Assembly (NCBI RefSeq): GCF_013363995.1 | Contig: NZ_JABWGO010000001.1 | Span: 1,084,087 to 1,148,086 of the forward strand | Length of the DNA stretch: 64,000 bases | Source of the DNA: Nonomuraea rhodomycinica | GTDB lineage: Bacteria; Actinomycetota; Actinomycetes; Streptosporangiales; Streptosporangiaceae | Direction of reading: 5' to 3' | In this document: positions 26,587-33,727 of the stretch, one piece after another | Numbering within the stretch: the stretch's first letter is position 1 | Layout of the letters: each line of letters opens with the position of its first letter | Made by a program: the position numbers and the translations under genes | Notes under the pieces: generated by a model | Database searches by the model: none | What the model was told of the DNA's origin: nothing | What the model saw: the letters and a program-made list of their open reading frames with translations, nothing else

Positions 26587-29500
26587 GTGACGGCGACCGA
26601 GCCTCTGCTGGCACGAGCGCAACTCACCGCCTTTTTCGATCAGATCCCGCGGCACCGGCTCACCGTGGTGACCGCCGGCCCGGGTGGCGGCAAGACCTCG
26701 GCCGTACGCGGCTGGACGCGAGCCAGGCCTGATCGTCCGGTGGCGTGGCTGACCTGGGCCGACGACGCCACCCTCGTCGAAGAGATGTGCCAAGCCCTGG
26801 GCGCGCCGGCTGGATGGATCCGCTCCGCGGGACTCGCCGCCGAGCTGGCCGCCGCCGTCTCCCGGCCGACCGTCCTCGTCATCGACGAGGTGGAGCGGAT
26901 CGAGCCGGGCACCCCTGGGGCGCGCCTGCTCGAAGAGCTCTGTCACCACGGCGGCGACGACCTTCACCTGGTGCTGATCTCACGCTCCGCCGTGCCCTTC
27001 CCGATCCAACGCCTGCGCGGCCTGGGGCACGTCTTCCAGGTGTCGGCGGAACACCTGGCCTTCACCCCTGCCGAGACCCGCTCACTCACCTCGATCGTTC
27101 TCGGGTCGCACGACCTGGCGGAGGAGGTTCACGAGCTCACCGAGGGGTGGCCGGTCGCCGTACGGCTCACGCTGAGCTGGCTGAGCGGCCTGCCCTCGTC
27201 GGACCGTGCCAGGCGGATCGCCGCCACGCCCCTGTTCGACTACCTGGTCGAGGAGGTGGTGAAGGACGAGCACGAGGAGTTCCTCCGCGCCACCGCTCGG
27301 CTGCCCTGGTTCACGTACGAGCTGTGCCGGGCGATGGGGGTCGCCGTCTCCCGCGAGGAGCTCCGCGCGCTGGCCGCTCAGCACATCCTGATCATGCCCT
27401 GCGATCAAGGTTATGTGGTGTCGACCTTGGTCCGGGAGTTCATGGGCGATGTCGGCCGGACGTCGGTGGCGGCCCACTGGTACGAGTCGCAGGGGTTCGT
27501 CCGGGAGGCGCTGGCGGTCTGCGAGGATCCCGGCCATCGGGTGGCGATGATCGAAAGGTGGCACGCGTCGCTGCTCGCCGAGGGTCACGCAGCTGAGCTT
27601 GTCCGGGCTTGCGCCGCCGTGCCGGAGGGGTCGCGGACGTGTGCCGTGGATCTGGCCGAGGGTCAGGCTCGCCAGGTCCAGGGGGACTGGGCCGGCGCGT
27701 TGGAGTGCCTCGGCCGTGCCGACGCCACCGACCCTGCGGTGGCCTGGCGGATGGGGATGATCCATTACCAGCGGGGGGACTACAAGACGGCGTTGTCGAC
27801 CTTTGAGCGGGCCGGCGGCTTCGACGGCTCGGCGTTCCCCCTTCCCGCCTCGCGTTCGCCCTCCTCCCGCTCCTCCGACCGGGCGATGTTGCTCGCCTGG
27901 TCCGCCAGCGCTCGCTGGCTGGTCGGCGAGAGCGCGGAGGCGACCCGGCTGGCGGAACAGGCCCTGGCGATGGCCACCCTCTGCACGGACGAACGCGCTG
28001 CCGCCTGCGCCCACACCGCGCTGGCCATGGTCACCCACGACGCCGGCGACGGGGCCGGCAGCGAACGGCACAGCGCCCTCGCCCTCGCCGCCGCGGAGAG
28101 CTCGGGAGACCTGCTGCTGTCCGCCCGCGTCCTGGCCAACCGGGCCGCGAGCCGCGTGGAGGAGGCCCGCTACGAAGAGGCCATCGCCGACTCCGACCTC
28201 TCGGTACGGCGAGCGGACCTGGTCGGAGCCCCCGTCAGCGCCGCGATCGCCCTGCACAACCGCGCCGAGGCACTCATGGGCCTGGGCAGGCTCGACGAGG
28301 CCCTGGCCGACTTCCAACGGGCACGCGACATCTTCAGCCGGGTAGGCAGCGACAAGCTCGGCCACCCCCTGGCCGGACTCGGCAAGGTCCATCTGGAGCG
28401 CGGGGAGCTGATGCACGCACGCATCAGCTTCGAGAACTCCCTGAAGCACGCCGAACAGCTCCAGAACGCCCATCTGACCCAGACAGCCCTGGCCGGGCTG
28501 GCCCGGGTCCACGCGGTCGACGATCCGGCGTCAGCCGTACGACTGGCCGAACGCGCGGTCGCGGCAGGGGGCGGCTCCAGCCGGGTGGACGCGCTGCTGG
28601 CCGCCGGCTGGGTCTGGGCGGAGGCCGGCGACCGGACCAAGGCCGGCGCCTACACCCGATCCGCCCGCGAGGCGGCTGTCGGCCGCCGCGACCGGGCCAT
28701 GATGGCGGAGGCCTTGGAGCTGTCGGCCTTCACTGTGGCCGAATCCGCTGGCGAGCGAGCGGATCTGCTGGCGTCCGCAGCGGAGATCTGGGCGCAGATC
28801 GGCAGCCCGGTGGGCCTCGCGCGGAACGCCTTCGCCCGGGCGCGGCTCACCGGCTCCGGCGTTCACGAGGCGGAGCAGGAGCTCCGCCGCGTCGGCATCC
28901 GCGGGCCGCACAGCTCCGGCGCCGGCCTGGTCCGCGCGATCACGCTCCTCGACCACGGCGCTGCGCGGTTCTGCATGCTGGGCGCGGTACGGCTCAGCCG
29001 CCGCGGCAGCGCTGTCGAATGGCAGTCCCGTAAGGCGCGCGACCTGCTGACCTGGCTGGCGTGCCAGCGCGGCCGCGCTGTCGCCCGGGAAGCGGCGATG
29101 GAGATCCTCTGGCCGGGCGAGGACCCCGCGTCCTGCTCCAACCGGCTGTCGGTCGCCCTGTCCACCGTGCGCTCGGTCCTGGATCCGCAACGCAAGTTCG
29201 GCCCTGGGGAGTTCGTCCGCGCCGACAAGTACAGCATCCAGCTGGTCGGACTCCGTACCGATGTCGAGGAGTTCCTCTGCGCCGCCGCTGAGGCGCTCGC
29301 CTCCCAGGACGAGGAGCTCCTTGTCGCGGCCGAGGCTCGCTACACCGGCGATGTCTGCGAGGACTCCCCGTACGCCGAGTGGCTGGAGCCCCTTCGTGAA
29401 GAGGCCCGTGCCGTGCACCAGGCCCTGCTCCGGGAACTGGCCTCGCGCGCGGAGAAGGACGACGACCCCGACCGAGCGGTTCGCTACCTGCTCCGGCTGC

Positions 29501-29652
29501 TCGAACGGGACGCCTACGACGAGGCGGCCCACCTGGACCTGGTCCGAACGTTGACCGGGGCCCGCCGCCATGGTGAGGCTCGTCGACGCTACCGGCTCTA
29601 CGCCGAGGCGATGAGGGAGCTCGACGTGGAACCGGCCCCGCTCAGCCTCTAG
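26587..29652 (+). CDS. STAND-TPR-BTAD transcriptional regulator
   Basis: 1021 residues. Starts GTG 26587. The N-terminal NTPase has Walker A GPGGGKTS (31-38) and Walker B VLVIDEVERI, like MalT/LAL STAND ATPases. A TPR-rich middle (about 360-780) follows. The C-terminus is a winged helix (FCMLGAVRLSRRGSAVEWQS...LTWLACQRGR) plus bacterial transcriptional activator domain (BTAD) ending in AEAMRELDVEP. In classical SARPs the winged helix and BTAD are N-terminal; here they are at the C-terminus. A ligand or protein signal would open the STAND domain and allow DNA binding. The target is unknown; the divergent secreted protein is a candidate. Confidence 0.85.
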   Translation: MTATEPLLARAQLTAFFDQIPRHRLTVVTAGPGGGKTSAVRGWTRARPDRPVAWLTWADDATLVEEMCQALGAPAGWIRSAGLAAELAAAVSRPTVLVIDEVERIEPGTPGARLLEELCHHGGDDLHLVLISRSAVPFPIQRLRGLGHVFQVSAEHLAFTPAETRSLTSIVLGSHDLAEEVHELTEGWPVAVRLTLSWLSGLPSSDRARRIAATPLFDYLVEEVVKDEHEEFLRATARLPWFTYELCRAMGVAVSREELRALAAQHILIMPCDQGYVVSTLVREFMGDVGRTSVAAHWYESQGFVREALAVCEDPGHRVAMIERWHASLLAEGHAAELVRACAAVPEGSRTCAVDLAEGQARQVQGDWAGALECLGRADATDPAVAWRMGMIHYQRGDYKTALSTFERAGGFDGSAFPLPASRSPSSRSSDRAMLLAWSASARWLVGESAEATRLAEQALAMATLCTDERAAACAHTALAMVTHDAGDGAGSERHSALALAAAESSGDLLLSARVLANRAASRVEEARYEEAIADSDLSVRRADLVGAPVSAAIALHNRAEALMGLGRLDEALADFQRARDIFSRVGSDKLGHPLAGLGKVHLERGELMHARISFENSLKHAEQLQNAHLTQTALAGLARVHAVDDPASAVRLAERAVAAGGGSSRVDALLAAGWVWAEAGDRTKAGAYTRSAREAAVGRRDRAMMAEALELSAFTVAESAGERADLLASAAEIWAQIGSPVGLARNAFARARLTGSGVHEAEQELRRVGIRGPHSSGAGLVRAITLLDHGAARFCMLGAVRLSRRGSAVEWQSRKARDLLTWLACQRGRAVAREAAMEILWPGEDPASCSNRLSVALSTVRSVLDPQRKFGPGEFVRADKYSIQLVGLRTDVEEFLCAAAEALASQDEELLVAAEARYTGDVCEDSPYAEWLEPLREEARAVHQALLRELASRAEKDDDPDRAVRYLLRLLERDAYDEAAHLDLVRTLTGARRHGEARRRYRLYAEAMRELDVEPAPLSL

Positions 29653-30617
29653 TCGAGCCAGCCCAGCCGCGCCGCGCGTACACCGGCGTGGAAGCGGCTG
29701 GTCGCCCCGAGCATCGCGGTCAGCTCGCCCACCACCCGGGTGACCGTACGGGTGGAAACGCCGAGGCTGCGGGCGATGGCGGAGTCCTTGGCCCCGGCCG
29801 CCAGCATCCGCAGGACGGCGCGCTGCTGGTCGGTGAGCGCGCCGAAGTCGGAGGAGTGGGGCACGTCGCTGAGCTCCGAGGCGGTCATCCAGCAGTAGTC
29901 GTAGATCGCCGCCAGGGATCGCACCACCGCGCCGCCCCGGATCAGCACGGCTCCGGCCTCCAGGTCGTCGGGGTCCGCCTGGATGATCGCGGTGTGCCTG
30001 TCGTAGACGAGCATCCGCGTCGGGATCACCGGAGTCCCTCGCACCTCCATGCCGGCCCGTACCCACCTCCGCGCGAAGTCCCGCAACAACGGATCACCGA
30101 AGGCGCGCTGAGCATGGAGGCTGCGCACCCGGACACCCTTGGCGATCACGAACTCGTTGCGTGCCAGCGCTTCCCCCAGCGACTCCTGGGTCCAGGCGGA
30201 CACCGGGTGCATGCCCACGATCTCGTCCCTGGCCAGCTCGCTCAGCTCGTGCATCCGCCTGCTGAGCCGTCCGCGCGTGTCCTGGCGGGGGAAGAACTCG
30301 ACGTGCGCGTTCTCATCCGGCCGGCCGGGCAGGGTCAGGTACCCGCCTGCCAGCGCAGCCGCCTTGACCTGCTGCTCCACCAGGCGGTCCAGCAGGCGGT
30401 GGCTTTCCTGGAGACTGCGTCCGAGCGCCGCGACGGCCTCCACGGACGTGCCGGTCTCCGTGTGCAGGAGGTGCAGCCGATCGAGCGTCTCCCGGGCCCG
30501 GGCCACCTCGGCCGCCGTCAGGTCCATGGCCGCGGCCGCTTCGGGCAGTGACTCGTTCCGCTCCCGCATGCGGGCGTAGAGCGTCCTGGCGGCTTCGTCA
30601 TCGGCTGCGTACGGCAC
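29649..30617 (-). CDS. LuxR-type HTH regulator with N-terminal HTH
   Basis: 322 residues. I prefer GTG 30617, which has GAGGTGGGGGA upstream; an in-frame start at 30773 adds 52 residues of low-complexity basic sequence. The N-terminus has a TrmB-like winged helix (LPEAAAAMDLTAAEVARARETL). A long helical linker follows, then a middle domain and a C-terminal LuxR-type HTH (LTDQQRAVLRMLAAGAKDSA...VSTRTVTRVV). No receiver domain, so it is not a response regulator. The stop overlaps the convergent STAND regulator stop by 4 nt. Similar proteins occur beside secondary-metabolism and toxin genes in actinomycetes. Confidence 0.8.
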   Translation of the reverse strand: MPYAADDEAARTLYARMRERNESLPEAAAAMDLTAAEVARARETLDRLHLLHTETGTSVEAVAALGRSLQESHRLLDRLVEQQVKAAALAGGYLTLPGRPDENAHVEFFPRQDTRGRLSRRMHELSELARDEIVGMHPVSAWTQESLGEALARNEFVIAKGVRVRSLHAQRAFGDPLLRDFARRWVRAGMEVRGTPVIPTRMLVYDRHTAIIQADPDDLEAGAVLIRGGAVVRSLAAIYDYCWMTASELSDVPHSSDFGALTDQQRAVLRMLAAGAKDSAIARSLGVSTRTVTRVVGELTAMLGATSRFHAGVRAARLGWLD

Positions 30618-30793
30618 CTGTCCCCCACCTCTTCCGGCCTCTCCGAACGATGGCAGACGCCTGTCCCCCGCCCGGCACGGGGGCTTCCGGTTCGCGCCAT
30701 GGCGCACTGTGGACACCGCTCCGGCATTCCATCCGGCCGCGCGCTCCACGACGATCGTGACCGAGCGACTCACGTTGTCGAAGGAGACCTCTC

Positions 30794-31027
30794 ATGATCA
30801 CTGTTGCCTACAGTCTTGTCGCGTACCAGGTCACCGGCCTCCTCCCGGACGCCTGCGACCACTGTGTGGCCGACATCAAGGCGGAGCTCATCCAGGTGCC
30901 CGGTGTCGTCGGAGTGGATGTCACACCGGCCACCTCACGGATCAGCGTCCTCACCGACGGCCCTGTCGACGAGGCGGCGATCCGTACGGCGATGGAGGCG
31001 GCGGGCTGCGGGGTGATCCCGCGGTAG
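30794..31027 (+). CDS. HMA-like metal-binding protein
   Basis: A 77-residue protein of heavy-metal-associated fold: beta strand YSLVAYQVTG, a CDHC loop (Cys21, Cys24), a helix, VPGVVGVDVTPATSRISVLTD and a C-terminal DEAAIRTAMEAAGCGV. The usual MxCxxC loop is replaced by DACDHC. Good ribosome site AAGGAG at 30780. Likely a copper or other soft-metal chaperone in the cytosol. It stands alone between two other regulatory groups and is divergent from the LuxR regulator. Confidence 0.8.
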   Translation: MITVAYSLVAYQVTGLLPDACDHCVADIKAELIQVPGVVGVDVTPATSRISVLTDGPVDEAAIRTAMEAAGCGVIPR

Positions 31028-31084
31028 GAGGGCGGGCGTGCGGAGCGCGAGAACGGCGTCGGGCTCAGGAGCCGCGGCACGGCG

Positions 31085-31801
31085 CTATTCGTCGGGCGCG
31101 AACCGATAGGTGGCCGGAGGAGTGAAGGAGGGGTCGGGTGTCCCATGGACGAGGGCGATCTCCATGTGCGGCTTGAACACGATGGCGGCCGGGTCGCCGC
31201 CCGTCTTCCTCCCGTTGACGTAGGCGGCCAGCACCTCGCCTCCTCCGGTCTTGAGCGCACCGATCTGGCCGGCGGTCAGAGCGACGTCCCACTCCTTGAA
31301 GAGCTGGCCCAGGGTGTAGGTGGCACCCGGCTCGTCGGTCTCGATGTGGATCACGCCGCGGGTGTCATGGGTGTGCAGCGGGGACAGGTTCCCGGTCTTC
31401 GGATCCACCCCGATACCGGCCGCCACGGGGACCGGCTTCCGATCGACGAAGACGTCGAGATGGGCGTGGTAATGCTCGGCCATGCCCTCCTCCGGCCCGA
31501 GGCTCAGACCCGCCGCTCTGACGCCGGCGGCGGGATCGGCCGGGGCCGGCCACGGAGGCGACCCGCCATCGGGGGGCCGCGTCGCGGCAACCGTGACGGC
31601 CGCCACGGAGTGACCTGCCGAGGCCGCCTGCGCGCTCCGCGGGTCCGGCGCATGGCCGTGGACCCATCCCATCAGGACGAGCGCCGCGGCGGCGGCTCCC
31701 AACCCGGGGTGCGAACAGTGACGCCGCCGCCGCGGTGGCTGGTGTGGTGAGCGCACCCATGTCCGGCTGTGCCGAACCCGGCCGGCCTGCTTCACGCTCA
31801 T
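31085..31801 (-). CDS. Exported His-rich protein of unknown function
   Basis: 238 residues. ATG 31801 follows GAGGAGG. The basic N-terminus and a short hydrophobic segment (about 34-47) suggest a signal anchor. The mature part contains HYHAHLDVFVDRKPVPV and LSPLHTHDTRGVIHIE; the clustered histidines look like a metal site. Related actinobacterial proteins are annotated only as hypothetical. It shares a small region with an HMA protein and an M56/BlaI pair, which makes metal handling a reasonable guess. A perfect CCTAAG-CTT-CTTAGG repeat sits 42 nt upstream. Confidence 0.7.
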   Translation of the reverse strand: MSVKQAGRVRHSRTWVRSPHQPPRRRRHCSHPGLGAAAAALVLMGWVHGHAPDPRSAQAASAGHSVAAVTVAATRPPDGGSPPWPAPADPAAGVRAAGLSLGPEEGMAEHYHAHLDVFVDRKPVPVAAGIGVDPKTGNLSPLHTHDTRGVIHIETDEPGATYTLGQLFKEWDVALTAGQIGALKTGGGEVLAAYVNGRKTGGDPAAIVFKPHMEIALVHGTPDPSFTPPATYRFAPDE

Positions 31802-31843
31802 CAGGCGCCTCCTCGCGGTATGCCCCCGTGCACCCTCGTCACA

Positions 31844-31858
31844 CCTAAGCTTCTTAGG
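31844..31858. promoter_or_regulatory. Inverted repeat CCTAAG-CTT-CTTAGG (operator candidate)
   Basis: A perfect 6-3-6 palindrome, 42 nt upstream of the His-rich protein start and 45 nt past the stop of the M56 protease gene. BlaI-type repressors bind short palindromes of this size and a BlaI gene lies 1 kb away. A related CCTAAGG occurs at 33435 in the blaI upstream region. A shared regulator is inferred only. Confidence 0.45.
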
Positions 31859-31903
31859 CGAATCGACGAACCTCGGTGAGTCCGTGACTCCATGTCCCGT
31901 GCG

Positions 31904-32854
31904 TCAGCGCGTAGGGCAGCAGTCGACGCCGATCGTCGCCACCGCCGGCATGGCCGCGGCCACCAGAGGGGCCGCCATCGCCGTCCAGGCCAGGAGAGCG
32001 ATGACGAGGGTGACGACCGGGTGCAGCGGTGGCGTTCGCTTCAGCAGCCGGCGGACCCGCTGCCCTGTGTCATGAGGGGTGGTCCCCAGGGCGGGCCCCG
32101 GTAGCACGTGATCGTCGGCCAGCGTGAGCAGAGCATCGGCGACGGTCAGCCGGTCGGACGCGTGGACGGCGGCGTCGTCGGCCGCCAGCTCGGCCAGTCG
32201 GTCGATCTCCCGTTCGGCCGTGGCGAACAGCGTGATGAGCGGAAAGGCCCGCCTGAGTCCCCGAGCGGTGGCGGTGAGCAGATGATGACGGCCGCGTAGG
32301 TGCGCCCGTTCGTGGGCGAGCACCGCCGCCAGCCGCCGGTCGCCGAGAGCGGACAGCGCGGAGCTGCTCAGCACGATGGAGCCGCCACGACCTGGCAGGC
32401 AGTAGGCGATGGCCGCGCGGTGATGAACGACCAGGACGTCGAGCCGGACATCGCGGCGGGCCACCATGCGCAGCACGGCCATGTGCCGGCGCCGCTCCCA
32501 CCAGGCACGGCCCAGCTCCACGCCGACGCCGTACGCCACCCGCGTGATGATCGCGACGGACAGCAGCAGGGCCACCATGATGATCAGCACCCTTTGGGGG
32601 GTGGCGTACGAGTCCTGCATCATCATCACGCAGGCGTCGAGCGCGCGGGCCAGCGGGGCGCCGAGCGGGCTGGCGGGCACCACCATCGTCAGCCCGGCCA
32701 GCAGCGCCGCGCCGGGCACCGCGACCGTCAGGGAACGCCAGGCGGCCATCGCCAGCCGCGGCGCCCGCTCCACCCACGAGGCCCGCTGGAGCATCGCCGG
32801 TGCCACCGCGCCCAGCACGACCGCATAGGTCAGCAGCAGCATCGCCGTGTTCAT
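31904..32854 (-). CDS. M56-family sensor metalloprotease (BlaR1-like)
   Basis: 316 residues, polytopic membrane protein. The gluzincin site is HERAH (His181, Glu182, His185), with a third ligand expected in AELAADDAAV. Four TM segments are visible (about 5-22, 44-62, 88-112, 283-305). There is no penicillin-binding sensor domain at the C-terminus, unlike staphylococcal BlaR1, so the signal is unknown. ATG 32854 overlaps the BlaI stop (ATGA). It probably cleaves the BlaI partner, or starts the cascade, in response to an envelope or metal signal. Confidence 0.88.
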   Translation of the reverse strand: MNTAMLLLTYAVVLGAVAPAMLQRASWVERAPRLAMAAWRSLTVAVPGAALLAGLTMVVPASPLGAPLARALDACVMMMQDSYATPQRVLIIMVALLLSVAIITRVAYGVGVELGRAWWERRRHMAVLRMVARRDVRLDVLVVHHRAAIAYCLPGRGGSIVLSSSALSALGDRRLAAVLAHERAHLRGRHHLLTATARGLRRAFPLITLFATAEREIDRLAELAADDAAVHASDRLTVADALLTLADDHVLPGPALGTTPHDTGQRVRRLLKRTPPLHPVVTLVIALLAWTAMAAPLVAAAMPAVATIGVDCCPTR

Positions 32855-33222
32855 GGCGGCGGCTCCCCCGTCCGAGCGGCCTCCAGGGCGGCGCGCAGCT
32901 CCTCGACCTCGGCCGGGTTCATCCGCTCGACGAATCGTGCGAGCGCGGCGGCACGGTCCGGGCTGGACTTCAGGGCGCTGGACATCAGACCGGCCACGTA
33001 GTCGTCCCGGCCGGCCGTGGCCCAGTAGCGGTAGCCACGCCCCTCGAGCCGGCGGTCCACCCACCCTTTGCGGTACAGGATGTCCATGACCGTCTGGACC
33101 GTGGTGAAGGCCGGCTCGCGGTCGGGGCGCAGCCGGTTCAGGACCTCGCGCACGGGCAGCGCCGCCTCGGCGGCCCACATCACGTCCATGATCGCGGCCT
33201 CCAGCTCACCGAATCCGCGCAC
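32851..33222 (-). CDS. BlaI/MecI/CopY-family repressor
   Basis: 123 residues from GTG 33222, which has AGGAG 7 nt upstream; the in-frame GTG at 33237 lacks a site. The winged-helix domain shows LEAAIMDVMWAA, VREVLNRL, AFTTVQTVMDILYRKGWVDRR and GRGYRYWA. The C-terminal helix forms the dimer and contains the expected cleavage region. It is coupled to the downstream M56 protease. Partners of such actinobacterial pairs include copper and cell-envelope stress genes; the nearby HMA and His-rich genes fit, but regulation is unproven. Confidence 0.92.
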   Translation of the reverse strand: MRGFGELEAAIMDVMWAAEAALPVREVLNRLRPDREPAFTTVQTVMDILYRKGWVDRRLEGRGYRYWATAGRDDYVAGLMSSALKSSPDRAAALARFVERMNPAEVEELRAALEAARTGEPPP

Positions 33223-33727
33223 CGCGACTCTCCTCACGACTCCAGGTCACCTTGCGCTGCGGGAACGCTTCGCATGCGATCTGACCGGCCGCGTACCGGC
33301 GGCGCGGTTCCTCCACGAGCACCGCCAGAGCACTCGCGGTCCAGGGGAGCACGGCCGCTCGGCTGCTCCCATCACGCCCCATGTCGCACATCACGGTCAC
33401 CCCCGGAGACCGCACGGCACTTCCAGCGAAGCCCCTAAGGCCAATCTAACCCTCAGGTCCCCGCCTGCCCGAGTCGAAGGGAGCAACGAATCCTCCGCGC
33501 CGGCGACCGCTCTCGGCTGGCCACCTGGACCACCGCCGGCCCCCGCCACCATCGCGATGCGACCACTCATCGCCCCACGTCGCATGGCGTCCTCGCCCTC
33601 GGGCTCCTTCGCGGCTCTCCCGTGATGCGGTCCGAGGTCAGGAGGGGCACCGCGGCGGGCGCATCGGCGAAGTCGCCGGTCTCGGGGCGCTTTGTCACGA
33701 GTACCAGGGGGTTCCTATGCTCGGCGT
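33223..33727. other. 505-bp intergenic region, blaI to LAL regulator
   Basis: Divergent promoter region. It contains CCTAAGG at 33435 and ATG-poor GC-rich sequence. A short antisense ORF at 33206-33415 overlaps blaI and has no support. I recognise no RNA gene, repeat or terminator. Confidence 0.5.

Noticed and set aside
33206-33415. 69-aa minus ORF upstream of blaI
   Set aside because: Overlaps the blaI start in another frame, with no ribosome site or domain.
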